Notes: generated by a model not told the origin, from the letters alone. 33,486 bases of DNA from Patescibacteria group bacterium (GCA_028288925.1 JAQGHG010000024.1:1-33486), one strand, 5' to 3'; counted from the first letter of the stretch, positions 6,970-15,343 are shown. A program made the numbers and translations.

Positions 6970-7913
6970 AGACGATTGTATTTACGGATCCGCCGCTAGC
7001 GCTTGCGGACAAGACGGTGAAGGCAGTGAAAGCGCTGGCCGGTGTGACCGTGCGGTCGTATGAGGGGTTTGCGGCTGATGAAGAAGAGCTCTATAACCGG
7101 GGTAAGGATGCGGATATCATCATCATTGATATGACGCAGTATACGACGGTGTTGCGACGGTGGCCGAAGCTGAAGGCGATCGTGACGACAAGTGTAGGGA
7201 CTGACCATATCGATGTGGCGTACTGTCGGGAACGGGGTATCCAGGTGGTGAACTTTCCCGGCTATAACGCACGGTCGGTGGCGGAGATGTCGATTGCGAT
7301 TTTAATTTCGTTATTGCGGAAGGTGCCCATGGCGCAAATGTACGTGCGGGGCGGCGGATGGAACTTTGAGTATTTTGAAGGACGCGAACTGGCTGACAAA
7401 ACGTTCGGGATAGTCGGAGCCGGTAATGTGGGGCGCGAGATGGCACAGATTGCTTTGGGTCTTGGGATGAGGGTGCTGTGCACTACGAAGCATCCATCTG
7501 AGGAGCGGGCACGAGAATTGGGGATTGAGCGGTTTGTGGACTTTGCGGTGCTGTTGCGAGAGGTGGACTTCTTGGCTGTGGCGGTGCCGGCTGACGCAAG
7601 TACGATGCATTTAATTGGCGCCAAGGAACTGGCCACGATGAAGCCGGCCGCGATTTTGGTGAATGCTGGGCGTGGCAGTGTGGTTGATACGTTGGCTTTG
7701 GCAGACGCTTTGTATCGCGAGAAGCTGGCGGGTGCGGCTTTGGATGTGATTGAGAACGAGCCATTTGATATTCGGACGGTGGATTTGCGGATCCAGGAGA
7801 TGGTGAATTCGAATAATGTAGTGGTGACGCCGCACATCGCCTTTAATACCTACGAGAGCACTGAACGGTTGGGGATGCGGTTGATTGAGGCTGTAGAGAG
7901 CTTAGTAAGCTAG
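6966..7913 (+). CDS. D-isomer-specific 2-hydroxyacid dehydrogenase, 315 aa
   Basis: An NAD(P)-dependent reductase of 2-oxo acids. It has an intact Rossmann motif (TFGIVGAGNVGREMA), the catalytic Arg (VNAGRGSVVD), Glu (LDVIENEP) and His (VTPHIAFNT). The N-terminal catalytic half carries the SVGTDHIDVAYC segment typical of the family. It overlaps the upstream regulator gene by ATGA, so the two are translationally coupled and probably linked in function. The substrate cannot be read from the sequence; the nearby ilv operon makes branched-chain 2-oxo acids or 2-oxobutyrate candidates. Length is at the normal family size. No terminator is evident before the next gene. Confidence 0.9.
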   Translation: MKTIVFTDPPLALADKTVKAVKALAGVTVRSYEGFAADEEELYNRGKDADIIIIDMTQYTTVLRRWPKLKAIVTTSVGTDHIDVAYCRERGIQVVNFPGYNARSVAEMSIAILISLLRKVPMAQMYVRGGGWNFEYFEGRELADKTFGIVGAGNVGREMAQIALGLGMRVLCTTKHPSEERARELGIERFVDFAVLLREVDFLAVAVPADASTMHLIGAKELATMKPAAILVNAGRGSVVDTLALADALYREKLAGAALDVIENEPFDIRTVDLRIQEMVNSNNVVVTPHIAFNTYESTERLGMRLIEAVESLVS

Positions 7914-7939
7914 CTTTTCTTGGTATAGATGGTAATATA

Positions 7940-8893
7940 ATGCCGATGTTACCGGTAACGACAACTGAAGAAGCGGTGAGACTGCTACTGGATGGTGGTG
8001 CCGGAGTGATGCCGACGGATACGGTGTACGGTCTGGTGGCGCGGGCGCAGGATAAACGCGCTGTGAAGCGGTTTTACGCGCTCAAACATCGCGAACACAA
8101 GCCGGGTACGGTGATCGCGGCCAGCGTAGAGCAGCTGGCGGAGCTGGGAGTGGATAAGCAGCACTTGAAGCGGGTGCAGCACTTATGGCCGAATCCTCTG
8201 AGCGTAGAGACTCCCTTGGGCGAGGAGCTAGCTTATCTGCACCAGGAGACAGGTCGACAGGCGCTACGGGTAGTGGCGGATGTGAAGCTGCGGGAGATCT
8301 TGGAGCAGACGGGGCCCCTGGTGACTTCTAGTGCAAACCAACCTGGTGAGCCGGGAGCAGTGAACTTGAGTGAGGCCCAGGACTACTTTGAGGACAAGGT
8401 GGACTTCTATGTGGATGGGGGAAATCTGTCGGGCCGGGCGCCTTCGACGATTATCCGGCTGGTAGCGGATGAGATCGAGGTTATTCGCCAGGGGGCGGTG
8501 GAGATAGATGAGCACGGCACCCACTATATTTTGCCGAGCCGGCAGGATTGTCCGTTCTGCCGGAGTAACGGCCGGCTGAAGGGTGAGATTGTTGCGACCT
8601 CGGAGGGGGCTTATATGATCGATTCCTCCTCGAATTCCGGTAATTATTTGATTATTCCCGAGACGCATGTCGAAGCGCTGACCGAGCTGCCGGATACCTG
8701 GTGGGTGGATCTTAAGGCGTTATTGGCGCAAGTTCCGGGTTTGGCACAGGATTATAATTTGTCGATCAATATCGGAAAGCTGGCTGGACAGACGGTGAAG
8801 CATTTGCATTTTTGGGTGATCCCGCGGGCTGCCGGCGAGGCGGCTTCGGGTAAGGGTTTTGTGGGGCTGATTGACGAAGTGAACCAAGTCTAG
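7940..8893 (+). CDS. TsaC/Sua5-like domain fused to a HIT domain, 317 aa
   Basis: Residues 1-190 are a YrdC/Sua5-type domain (MPTDTVYGLVARA, SSAN at 130-133, APSTIIRL at 167-174). This family makes threonylcarbamoyl-AMP for the t6A modification of tRNA. Residues ~200-310 are a HIT-like domain with CPFC (204-207) and VKHLHFWVIPR. The last histidine of the HIT triad is replaced by Trp (H288, H290, W292), so nucleotidyl hydrolase or transferase activity may be changed. tsaD, which uses the TsaC product, lies 570 bp downstream. The start could also be the second ATG (7946), because a TATAAT box (7936-7941) overlaps the first one. Confidence 0.85.
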   Translation: MPMLPVTTTEEAVRLLLDGGAGVMPTDTVYGLVARAQDKRAVKRFYALKHREHKPGTVIAASVEQLAELGVDKQHLKRVQHLWPNPLSVETPLGEELAYLHQETGRQALRVVADVKLREILEQTGPLVTSSANQPGEPGAVNLSEAQDYFEDKVDFYVDGGNLSGRAPSTIIRLVADEIEVIRQGAVEIDEHGTHYILPSRQDCPFCRSNGRLKGEIVATSEGAYMIDSSSNSGNYLIIPETHVEALTELPDTWWVDLKALLAQVPGLAQDYNLSINIGKLAGQTVKHLHFWVIPRAAGEAASGKGFVGLIDEVNQV

Positions 8894-8894
8894 C

Positions 8895-8923
8895 TTTACT
8901 AATTTATGTTTTTGTAGTATAAT
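8895..8923 (+). promoter_or_regulatory. Promoter of the HIT gene
   Basis: TTTACT, a 17-nt spacer and a perfect TATAAT (8918-8923) in the gap between the TsaC-HIT gene and the next HIT gene. The predicted transcript has a leader of roughly 50 nt with a Shine-Dalgarno. Confidence 0.6.
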
Positions 8924-8980
8924 ATGCCAGTCTGAATCAGATCGCCTGATCAGTAAACAAACGAGAAGGGCGTGATTGTC

Positions 8981-9382
8981 ATGGCCCCCGCAACGCTACC
9001 TGACGCCTGGGCATTTTGCATCTTCTGCCCCAACTCGAATGACGAGGTGCCGGCTGGAGAGGTGACCGCCAAGAACGATCTTGGGTATCTTACTCAGGCC
9101 GGACGCATGGTGGATGGCACGCTGGTTCTCGAAGAAGAGCACTGGCTACTGGTCCCGCGGGAGCACATCTCGATCCGGTCCAAGATGCCGCAGGGCTGGG
9201 ATGAGGCGGAATACTACCTCATCTCCCAGATCCCCGGCTTCGGACCCGACGAGGCTGATTGGCCTCCGTACGTCGCCTACAGCCTGTACGGCACCGAGGT
9301 GGGACAGACCATGGCCCACAGGCACACCCACGTCCGCATTGGCGGCAAGGATGGGATTAAGCTGACGCTCGGCGGCCAGTAG
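8981..9382 (+). CDS. HIT-family protein, 133 aa
   Basis: A single-domain histidine-triad protein: CIFC near the N-terminus and AHRHTHVRI (HxHxH) near the C-terminus, the signature of HIT nucleotide hydrolases and transferases. The ORF track begins at GTG 8972, but ATG 8981 is preferred because GAGAAGGG lies 10 nt upstream. The sequence is Trp-rich (six residues) and uses more C-ending codons than its neighbours, as do the genes at 23620 and 25441; this may mark transfer. It has its own promoter and terminator, so it is a monocistronic unit beside the TsaC-HIT fusion. The substrate is unknown. Confidence 0.8.
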   Translation: MAPATLPDAWAFCIFCPNSNDEVPAGEVTAKNDLGYLTQAGRMVDGTLVLEEEHWLLVPREHISIRSKMPQGWDEAEYYLISQIPGFGPDEADWPPYVAYSLYGTEVGQTMAHRHTHVRIGGKDGIKLTLGGQ

Positions 9383-9415
9383 GCTGCCGGTGTGGCTCGA
9401 GGTATGTTTCAGGCA

Positions 9416-9456
9416 AGGACCCGCTCGTGTAATGCGAGCGGGTCCTCTGCTGTTTT
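9416..9456. terminator. Bidirectional terminator between the HIT gene and tsaD
   Basis: Perfect 12-bp stem AGGACCCGCTCG/CGAGCGGGTCCT with a 7-nt loop, followed on the plus strand by CTGCTGTTTT. The two genes are convergent here. Confidence 0.8.
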
Positions 9457-9460
9457 GGGG

Positions 9461-10489
9461 TTAAATCGCGAGGCTGGGATCGGTCTTGAACTCGAGCGGG
9501 TCGGTGGTGCGGCCGGCCTGGGCGAGGTGGTAGCCCATGGCGGCGATCATGGCGCCGTTGTCGGTGCAGTATTGCATGGGGGCGTAGTGCATTTCGAGGG
9601 GGATTTTTTCGGAAATTATTTGGCGCAGGCGGCGGCTGGCGGCGACACCGCCGGCGATAACGACTGATTTGGGCTGGTGTTGTTGGTAGGCGCGATAGAG
9701 TTGAGCAGCGAGGGTGTCGTAGATAGTGAGCTGGAAGCTGGCGCACATGTCGTTGATCTGGGTTTCGGTGAGGCGGCCGGGGATTTCGGAGGAGTGGGTG
9801 CGGAAGTCGCCGCCGATTTCGGATTGGAGTGTGCGCAGGACGGCGGTTTTGAGCCCGGAGAAGCTGAAATCGAGCGAATCGCCGAGCTTGGCTTTGGGGA
9901 GTTTGTAGGCATGAGGATCGCCGAGAGGGGCGGTTTTGTCGATGATGGGGCCGCCGGGATAGGGGAGGCCCATCATTTTGGCGACTTTGTCGAAGGCTTC
10001 GCCGGCGGCGTCGTCGCGGGTGCGGCCGAGCAGGCGGTACTCCAGGGGAGATTCGAAGAGCAACATGTGCGAGTGGCCGCCTGATACGGAGAGGGCGAGG
10101 AGGGGGAATTGAGGTTGGGGCTCGATGAGGAAGTTGGCGAACGTATGAGCGACCACATGATTGACGGCGTAGAGCGGCTTGTGGCGGATGAGGGCGATGG
10201 TGCGCGCGGTGAGGGTGCCGATGAGCAGGCTGCCGAGCAGGCCGGGGCCTTGGGTGACGGCGATGCCGTCGATGTCGTCCCAGGTGACGCCGGCGGTTTC
10301 GAGGGCTTCGTGGATGACGGGCAGCACGACTTCGATGTGGCTGCGCGCGGCTACCTCGGGCACGACGCCGCCGTATTCTTTGTGGATGTCGATTTGGCTG
10401 GCGACGACGTTACTGAGTACGCGCGAGCCGTTTTCGACTATGGCAGCGGCTGTTTCGTCGCAGGAGGTTTCGAGACCGAGGATTAACAT
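9461..10489 (-). CDS. tsaD: tRNA N6-threonylcarbamoyladenosine transferase TsaD, 342 aa
   Basis: This is the ASKHA-fold enzyme that transfers threonylcarbamoyl to A37 of ANN-decoding tRNAs. Visible features are the N-terminal LGLETSCDETAAAIV, the metal-binding HVVAH in NHVVAHTFANF, LSVSGGHSHM, and the conserved GGVAAS and CTDNGAM segments. ATG 10489 is preferred over the tracked 10498, because a TACAAT box (10497-10502) ends 7 nt before it, which predicts a leaderless mRNA. It is divergent from the FemX-like gene. Together with the TsaC-like domain upstream it supplies two of the t6A steps; TsaB and TsaE are not in the window. Confidence 0.95.
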   Translation of the reverse strand: MLILGLETSCDETAAAIVENGSRVLSNVVASQIDIHKEYGGVVPEVAARSHIEVVLPVIHEALETAGVTWDDIDGIAVTQGPGLLGSLLIGTLTARTIALIRHKPLYAVNHVVAHTFANFLIEPQPQFPLLALSVSGGHSHMLLFESPLEYRLLGRTRDDAAGEAFDKVAKMMGLPYPGGPIIDKTAPLGDPHAYKLPKAKLGDSLDFSFSGLKTAVLRTLQSEIGGDFRTHSSEIPGRLTETQINDMCASFQLTIYDTLAAQLYRAYQQHQPKSVVIAGGVAASRRLRQIISEKIPLEMHYAPMQYCTDNGAMIAAMGYHLAQAGRTTDPLEFKTDPSLAI

Positions 10490-10496
10490 GTGTCGC

Positions 10497-10529
10497 ATTG
10501 TAGCGCACCTGAGGCGGGTCGGCTACAAT
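10497..10529. promoter_or_regulatory. Back-to-back -10 boxes for tsaD and the first FemX-like gene
   Basis: TACAAT on the minus strand at 10497-10502 (7 nt to the tsaD ATG) and TACAAT on the plus strand at 10524-10529 (6 nt to ATG 10536). Neither has a good -35 hexamer. Both predict leaderless mRNAs. Confidence 0.6.
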
Positions 10530-10535
10530 GGAATC

Positions 10536-11519
10536 ATGCAACTCGTGGAGATTTCGGACCGGACCGCGTGGGATACGTATGTGGGCGGACATGCTCAGGG
10601 CCACCCCCTACAGCTATGGGGTTGGGGCGAGGCGAAGCGGGCAAATAATTGGACACCGTACCGGCTAGCGTTGGTGGAAGGCGAGGAATGGAAGGCGGCG
10701 GCGCAAGTACTACTGTGGCCGATTCCCCGGCTGGGTAAGCGCATCGCGTATGTACCGCGGGGGCCGGTGGTGGATCCGGCGAGTCCGGAAGCGGCGCGGC
10801 TGCTGGAGGCATTGGTGGCTTGGGCCAAGCAGCACCGGGTGCTGTATGTGCGCGTGGAGCCGGCTTGGCTGAAGGCGAAGTTGCCCGAGGGTTGGCGCCG
10901 GGCTGGTAATACGCTCCAGATGAACGAGACGTATACGATTGATCTGGCCAAGTCCGAGGAGCAGCTGTTGGAGCCGATGATCCGCAAGCACCGCCAGTAT
11001 ATTCGCAAGGCCGGGCGCGATGGCGTAGCGGTAGAGCGCCAGACAGGCGGTGATTTGGCCGCGATGTACGAGATTTATACCCAGACGGCGCAGCGGGCTG
11101 GTTTTGGGATTCATACCGAGGAATATTACGCGGGATTGTTTAAAGAGCTGGGCGAGCATAATTTCTTGTACTACGCGCGGGTAGAGGGCCGGCCGGTTGC
11201 GTTCTTGTGGCTGGTGGCGACCGGGCCTGTAGCCTATGAACTATACGGCGGAGTTACCCCGGAGGGACAGGATATCAAAGCGAATTATTTGTTAAAGTGG
11301 CACGCCATTACCGAGATGAAGGCGCAGGGCCGGCAGGTGTATGACTTTAACGGCCGGGTGAGCGAGGGCGTGTCACAGTTTAAGGCGGGATTTGGGCCGG
11401 ACGAGACGGATTATATGGGGACATGGGATTATCCCCTGAGCCTGGTGGGATATCATTTGTGGGAACGTTTGTGGCCGATGGCCAAGCCGGTGGGCCGATT
11501 AATAGGGCGGAGGCGATAG
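10536..11519 (+). CDS. FemX/FemAB-family aminoacyl ligase 1, 327 aa
   Basis: The protein looks like the FemXAB family: tandem GNAT folds that transfer amino acids from aminoacyl-tRNA to the peptidoglycan precursor to build interpeptide bridges. Typical segments are PLQLWGWGEAKRANNW near the N-terminus, YVPRGPVVDP, KHRQYIRKAGRDGV and the C-terminal DFNGRVSEGVSQFKAGFG. The track start at 10179 is an upstream extension; ATG 10536 (MQLVEISDR) is preceded by TACAAT and 6 nt, so it is probably leaderless. The stop overlaps the GTG start of a paralogue, and a MurE-like ligase follows, so this is a wall-precursor cluster. The transferred amino acid cannot be deduced. Confidence 0.88.
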   Translation: MQLVEISDRTAWDTYVGGHAQGHPLQLWGWGEAKRANNWTPYRLALVEGEEWKAAAQVLLWPIPRLGKRIAYVPRGPVVDPASPEAARLLEALVAWAKQHRVLYVRVEPAWLKAKLPEGWRRAGNTLQMNETYTIDLAKSEEQLLEPMIRKHRQYIRKAGRDGVAVERQTGGDLAAMYEIYTQTAQRAGFGIHTEEYYAGLFKELGEHNFLYYARVEGRPVAFLWLVATGPVAYELYGGVTPEGQDIKANYLLKWHAITEMKAQGRQVYDFNGRVSEGVSQFKAGFGPDETDYMGTWDYPLSLVGYHLWERLWPMAKPVGRLIGRRR

Positions 11520-12562
11520 TGAGGCGAGCGAGAGAAGCGGAATTAGCACAGTGGGACCGGTTGATAGCGGCCAATCCGGACGGTGGTAACGCGTTGCAGA
11601 CGCGCGTGTGGGGCGAGTTTAAGGCGCTGTGGGGCTGGGAGCCGCGGCGGTACGTGTATGAGCTGTCGGACGGGCGGCAGGTCGCGGCCCAGTGGCTGGT
11701 ACGGAATGTGCCGCTGCAGGGTGAGATCTGGTACTGCCCCAAGGGTCCGGGCGTGACGCGGCCGGGTGACTTTGCCGAGATCGTGCAAAACACGGCGGTG
11801 GCCGGATTGGGAGGCATCTTTGCCCGGTTCGAATCGGAAGTGCCGGATGATAATGCCGACAAGGCGACGTTTAAGGGCCTGGGTTTGGTGCGGGCCAACC
11901 GCGATCCGGGCTCGAAGTCGACGATCGTGGTGGATTTGGCGCCGGGGGCGGAGGCAGTACTGGCGGGCTTTAGCCAATCCGCGCGGCGCAACATCCGCAA
12001 GGCCGAGGCGGGCGGTGTGAAAGTGGCGGCGGTAGAGCCGTCGCCAGAGCATTTGCAGACGATGTTTGAGCTCATGAAGGCGACGGAGGCCCGGGCACAA
12101 TACGGCTTGCGGCCGGAGCAGTACTTCAAGGAGTATTGGACGGCCCAGATTCGGGCTGGTCAGGCGCAGCTCTTCTTCGCGCGTCACGCCGGCGAAGTGC
12201 TGGCGGGTGTGTTTGTGACGTTTGTAGGCAAGCGGGCCTGGTACAAGGACGGCGGTTCATTTGATGTTAAACGTGAGCTCAGCCCGTCGTACCTGCTGCA
12301 GTGGGAAGTGATGCGCTGGCTGATGAAGCGCGGCATCGAGAGCTACGACCTAGTAGGCGTGCCGAACCGGGACATGGTAGGTACGGGTGATCCGCGCGAC
12401 GGCTTGTACGCCTTTAAGTCGAAGTTTAATCCGGAGATTTCCGAGTTTATTGGATGCTGGGACCTGCCGCTTAGTAGTTTTAAGTATCAGGCGTGGAACA
12501 AAGTGGGCGAGCGGGTGGCCGCGCGGATGGCGATGGGCCGGCCGGAGAAGTTTCTGTACTAG
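11519..12562 (+). CDS. FemX/FemAB-family aminoacyl ligase 2, 347 aa
   Basis: A paralogue of the preceding gene with the same landmarks: LQTRVWGEFKALWGW, YCPKGPGV, SARRNIRKAEAGGVKV, YLLQWEVMRWLMKRG and GLYAFKSKFNPE. The track start at 11423 lies inside the previous gene. GTG 11519 is chosen because it overlaps the upstream TAG by one base and has GGAGG 5 nt upstream. A tandem pair suggests that two residues, or two kinds of residue, are added to the stem peptide, by analogy with FemA/FemB. It ends 78 nt before the MurE-like gene. Confidence 0.87.
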   Translation: MRRAREAELAQWDRLIAANPDGGNALQTRVWGEFKALWGWEPRRYVYELSDGRQVAAQWLVRNVPLQGEIWYCPKGPGVTRPGDFAEIVQNTAVAGLGGIFARFESEVPDDNADKATFKGLGLVRANRDPGSKSTIVVDLAPGAEAVLAGFSQSARRNIRKAEAGGVKVAAVEPSPEHLQTMFELMKATEARAQYGLRPEQYFKEYWTAQIRAGQAQLFFARHAGEVLAGVFVTFVGKRAWYKDGGSFDVKRELSPSYLLQWEVMRWLMKRGIESYDLVGVPNRDMVGTGDPRDGLYAFKSKFNPEISEFIGCWDLPLSSFKYQAWNKVGERVAARMAMGRPEKFLY

Positions 12563-12640
12563 CGACGGCAGTCCCGGCCGGCGTGAGGATTAAGGCCGGC
12601 GGGGTATACTCGTAGGTAGCACTAAATTCAGGATATATTC

Positions 12641-13954
12641 ATGTTTCGTAAGGTTGTGAAATCATTGATTCCGAAGGACTTATTTAAGGCGGTGGAACCG
12701 ACTGGTCACTTGCTGGAGTCGATATTGTGGCAAGTTGTAATGGGCTTCCCGGCGCGCGGTCTCAATGTAATTGGCGTGACGGGTACGGATGGCAAGACCA
12801 CGACGAGCACTATGATCTACACGATGCTCAATGACGCGGGCGTGAAGGCCGGCCTGATGACGACGATTGGCTACGGCGTACCGGGAAACTGGCACGAGAA
12901 TTATGTACATATGACGACCATGCCGACCCGGGCGATGCTGCAGCGGATCAAGGAGCTGCGGGCGGAGGGCATCGAATGGCTGGTACTGGAGACTACGAGC
13001 CACGCCTTGGCGCAGAACCGCGTGTGGGGGATTCCCTACAGCGTGGTGGCGATGACGAATCTGACGCATGAGCACTTGGATTATCATGGGACATTTGAGC
13101 GGTACCGCGAGGCCAAGGTGAAATTGTTCCGGATGGCGGCCGAGAACGCGAACGGATTGCGGGTGGGCATCGTGAACGCCGATGACCCAAGCGCGCCGTA
13201 CTTCGCGGCGGCACTGCCCAAGGTGATGCGCTATGGAGTGCGGCAGGCGCAGGCGGACTTGAAGGCGTCGAATATCCGCAGTAGCGCGGCAGGCAATGAG
13301 TATGACTTGCTGCATGAACGACAGAAGCTCCAGGTGAAGGTGAACTTGCCGGGGAGCTTTAACGTGTACAACTCGATGGCGGCGGCCGGCGTGGGTTTGG
13401 CCGTGGGCTTGACCTCGGAGCAGGTGGTACGGGGGATCGCGGCGCTCAAGAGTGTGGAGGGGCGCATGAACGCGCTCAAGGAGGGGCAAGACTTTGGCGT
13501 GATCGTAGATTTTGCACACACACCCGATAGTTTTGAGAAGATTTTGAGTAGTATGCGCGAGCTGACAAAGGGCCGGCTGATCGTGCTGTTCGGCTCGGCC
13601 GGCCGGCGTGATGAGGCCAAACGGGGTAAGCAGGGTACGTCGGCGGGCAAGTGGGCCGATGTGGTGGTGGTAACCGAAGAGGACGACCGCGATGTGGACG
13701 GTGTGAAGATCATGGACCAGATAGCCGGGGGGGCGGAACGGGCCGGCAAGGTGCGTGATAAGGATTTGTTCCTGGTGCACGACCGGACCAAGGCGGTCGC
13801 GTTCGCGATCGGGCAGGCGCGGACGGGCGATACGGTGTTGCTGCTGGGCAAGGGCCACGAGAAGACGATCGAGCGGGCTGATGGCGAACATCCCTGGGAC
13901 GAGGCTGGTACGGCGCGGAAGGCAATCGCGGCACGGCTCAAGCAGGGCAAGTAA
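12641..13954 (+). CDS. MurE-like UDP-MurNAc-tripeptide ligase lacking the N-terminal domain, 437 aa
   Basis: An ATP-dependent Mur ligase: P-loop GVTGTDGKTTT at residues 46-55, ETTSHALAQNR, NLTHEHLDYHGTFERYREAKVKLF (including the lysine carbamylated in Mur ligases), and the C-terminal domain with SVEGRMN and DFAHTPDSFEK. The P-loop in E. coli MurE lies more than 100 residues in, so the N-terminal UDP-binding domain is absent or reduced to ~40 residues. The position of the DNPR meso-DAP motif reads EDDR (in VTEEDDRDVDG), so the third stem residue is uncertain. TATACT (12605-12610) and AGGA 7 nt before the ATG give a promoter and Shine-Dalgarno. It should add the third amino acid before FemX-type branching. 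Confidence 0.88.
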   Translation: MFRKVVKSLIPKDLFKAVEPTGHLLESILWQVVMGFPARGLNVIGVTGTDGKTTTSTMIYTMLNDAGVKAGLMTTIGYGVPGNWHENYVHMTTMPTRAMLQRIKELRAEGIEWLVLETTSHALAQNRVWGIPYSVVAMTNLTHEHLDYHGTFERYREAKVKLFRMAAENANGLRVGIVNADDPSAPYFAAALPKVMRYGVRQAQADLKASNIRSSAAGNEYDLLHERQKLQVKVNLPGSFNVYNSMAAAGVGLAVGLTSEQVVRGIAALKSVEGRMNALKEGQDFGVIVDFAHTPDSFEKILSSMRELTKGRLIVLFGSAGRRDEAKRGKQGTSAGKWADVVVVTEEDDRDVDGVKIMDQIAGGAERAGKVRDKDLFLVHDRTKAVAFAIGQARTGDTVLLLGKGHEKTIERADGEHPWDEAGTARKAIAARLKQGK

Positions 13955-13955
13955 T

Positions 13956-14693
13956 ATGGGTCCGGTTGGAATTATTGGATACGGCACGTTTGGGCGGTTT
14001 TTGGCTAAGCATTTGGCGCGTCACGACCAAGTGTTGGCGTACGACACGCAGGATATGGCGGCGGTAGCGGCCGGCGAGGGAGTGCAATGGGCGCCGCCGG
14101 AGGCGGTATTACGCCAGCCGGTGGTGATCTTGGCGGTGCCCGTACAGGTGCTGGAGGGGTTGCTGCGCGAGATTGGCCCCAAGATACGGCCCGATGCACT
14201 GGTAGTGGATGTATCTAGTGTAAAGACGGTGCCCGTAGAGCTGATGCGTAAGTATTTGCCCGAGAGCTGCGAGATATTGGCGACGCATCCGTTGTTTGGG
14301 CCACAGAGTGGGGCCAAGGGCATCGCCGGGCTCACCATGGTGACGTGGCCGGTACGGGTGAACGACGAACGGTATGGCCGGATGGTGCGGTTCTTGGGCG
14401 AGGATTTGGGTCTCAAGGTGACTGAGGTGGCGCCGGAAGCGCATGATCGCGAGATGGCCTATGTGCAGGCCCTGACGTTCTTCTTGGGCCGGGCCCTGGG
14501 CGGCATGGAGCTGCCGGATTCGCGGCTCAAGACGGCGACGTATCAGCATTTGCTGGATTTGCAGCGGATTGTGGCTAATGATACGCCGGAATTATTCGAG
14601 ACCATACAACAGTTCAACCCCTACGCGAGCGCTGTACGAGAGCGGTTTACGCAGGGGTTGGATGAGCTAGAGGGTTCGCTGGAACGGTATTAG
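13956..14693 (+). CDS. tyrA: Prephenate/arogenate dehydrogenase (TyrA-like), 245 aa
   Basis: It has an N-terminal Rossmann fold (GIIGYGTFGR), DVSSVKTVPVELM and ATHPLFGPQSG, the signature region of prephenate dehydrogenases with the catalytic His, followed by the all-helical dimerisation domain. It should oxidatively decarboxylate prephenate or arogenate in tyrosine synthesis. There is no fused chorismate mutase and no ACT domain, and at 245 aa it is near the minimal size. The track start at 13755 lies inside the MurE-like gene; ATG 13956 is one base after its TAA, so the genes are coupled. A prephenate-dehydratase-like gene lies 2.6 kb away on the other strand. Confidence 0.85.
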   Translation: MGPVGIIGYGTFGRFLAKHLARHDQVLAYDTQDMAAVAAGEGVQWAPPEAVLRQPVVILAVPVQVLEGLLREIGPKIRPDALVVDVSSVKTVPVELMRKYLPESCEILATHPLFGPQSGAKGIAGLTMVTWPVRVNDERYGRMVRFLGEDLGLKVTEVAPEAHDREMAYVQALTFFLGRALGGMELPDSRLKTATYQHLLDLQRIVANDTPELFETIQQFNPYASAVRERFTQGLDELEGSLERY

Positions 14694-14695
14694 GT

Positions 14696-15310
14696 CTAGA
14701 ATCCGACTACTTCTTTGATCAGCACGATGTCGATGCGGCCGGGCATTTCGCGGTGGAAGACCACTTCTTTGTTGATGCTGCTGGGGCCGCCGTAGACCTT
14801 GAGGGCACGGGCGTTTTCGAGCGGGAAGGTGTGGGCGCGGAGGCGTTTGCCGGCTTGGGTGAGGTCGGTGACGATCTTTTGGGCGCCTACCACCCAGACT
14901 ACATGGCCGGCGCCGAAGGCGTAGGGCGCGAATTGGCTGCCGGTGGCGGAGGCTACGAGCACTTCGCCGGTCTGGGTGACGGCGTGGACGCTGCCGATGA
15001 CGTAGTCGGGCGCGGCGCCGAGCTTGCGCATTTCGCCGCGGCGCGCGGGGTCGCTCATCATAGCGACGAAGCGTGGGTACACCGCGTTATATTTGCCCGA
15101 CTCGTTGATGGAAACGGCGATGCCGGTAGCATCAAGCGTAGCCGAGGTGGAGGTGAGAACCTCGGCTCCCTCGGGAATGAGCGCGAGGGCCTTGGCCTTG
15201 GCGTCGTCCAGATCGGCCGCGATGGTGACGGCAAAGCCGTTGGCTTCCAGGGCCTTGGCGGTAGTAGCGATAACGGCGTCGCTGGGTATAGTATTGAACT
15301 GGTCAGACAT
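14696..15310 (-). CDS. LUD-domain protein (LutC/YkgG-like), 204 aa
   Basis: The sequence matches the LUD (DUF162) fold of lactate-utilisation proteins: ALEANGFAVTIAADLDDAKAKALALIPEGAEV at the N-terminus, the STSATLDATGI segment and the C-terminal ENARALKVYGGPSSINKEV region. Stand-alone LUD proteins are often uncharacterised, so no reaction is assigned. ATG 15310 has AAGGA 8 nt upstream. The gene is divergent from an HxlR regulator and shares its intergenic palindrome, so it is the likely target. It ends 3 nt from the convergent tyrA stop. Confidence 0.8.
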   Translation of the reverse strand: MSDQFNTIPSDAVIATTAKALEANGFAVTIAADLDDAKAKALALIPEGAEVLTSTSATLDATGIAVSINESGKYNAVYPRFVAMMSDPARRGEMRKLGAAPDYVIGSVHAVTQTGEVLVASATGSQFAPYAFGAGHVVWVVGAQKIVTDLTQAGKRLRAHTFPLENARALKVYGGPSSINKEVVFHREMPGRIDIVLIKEVVGF

Positions 15311-15343
15311 AGTAAGATTCCTTGAATATTAGCAGTACATGCG

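Noticed and set aside
12563-12604. GGCCGGC repeats before the MurE-like gene
   Set aside because: A small GC-rich hairpin is possible but has no T-run; not enough to call a terminator.
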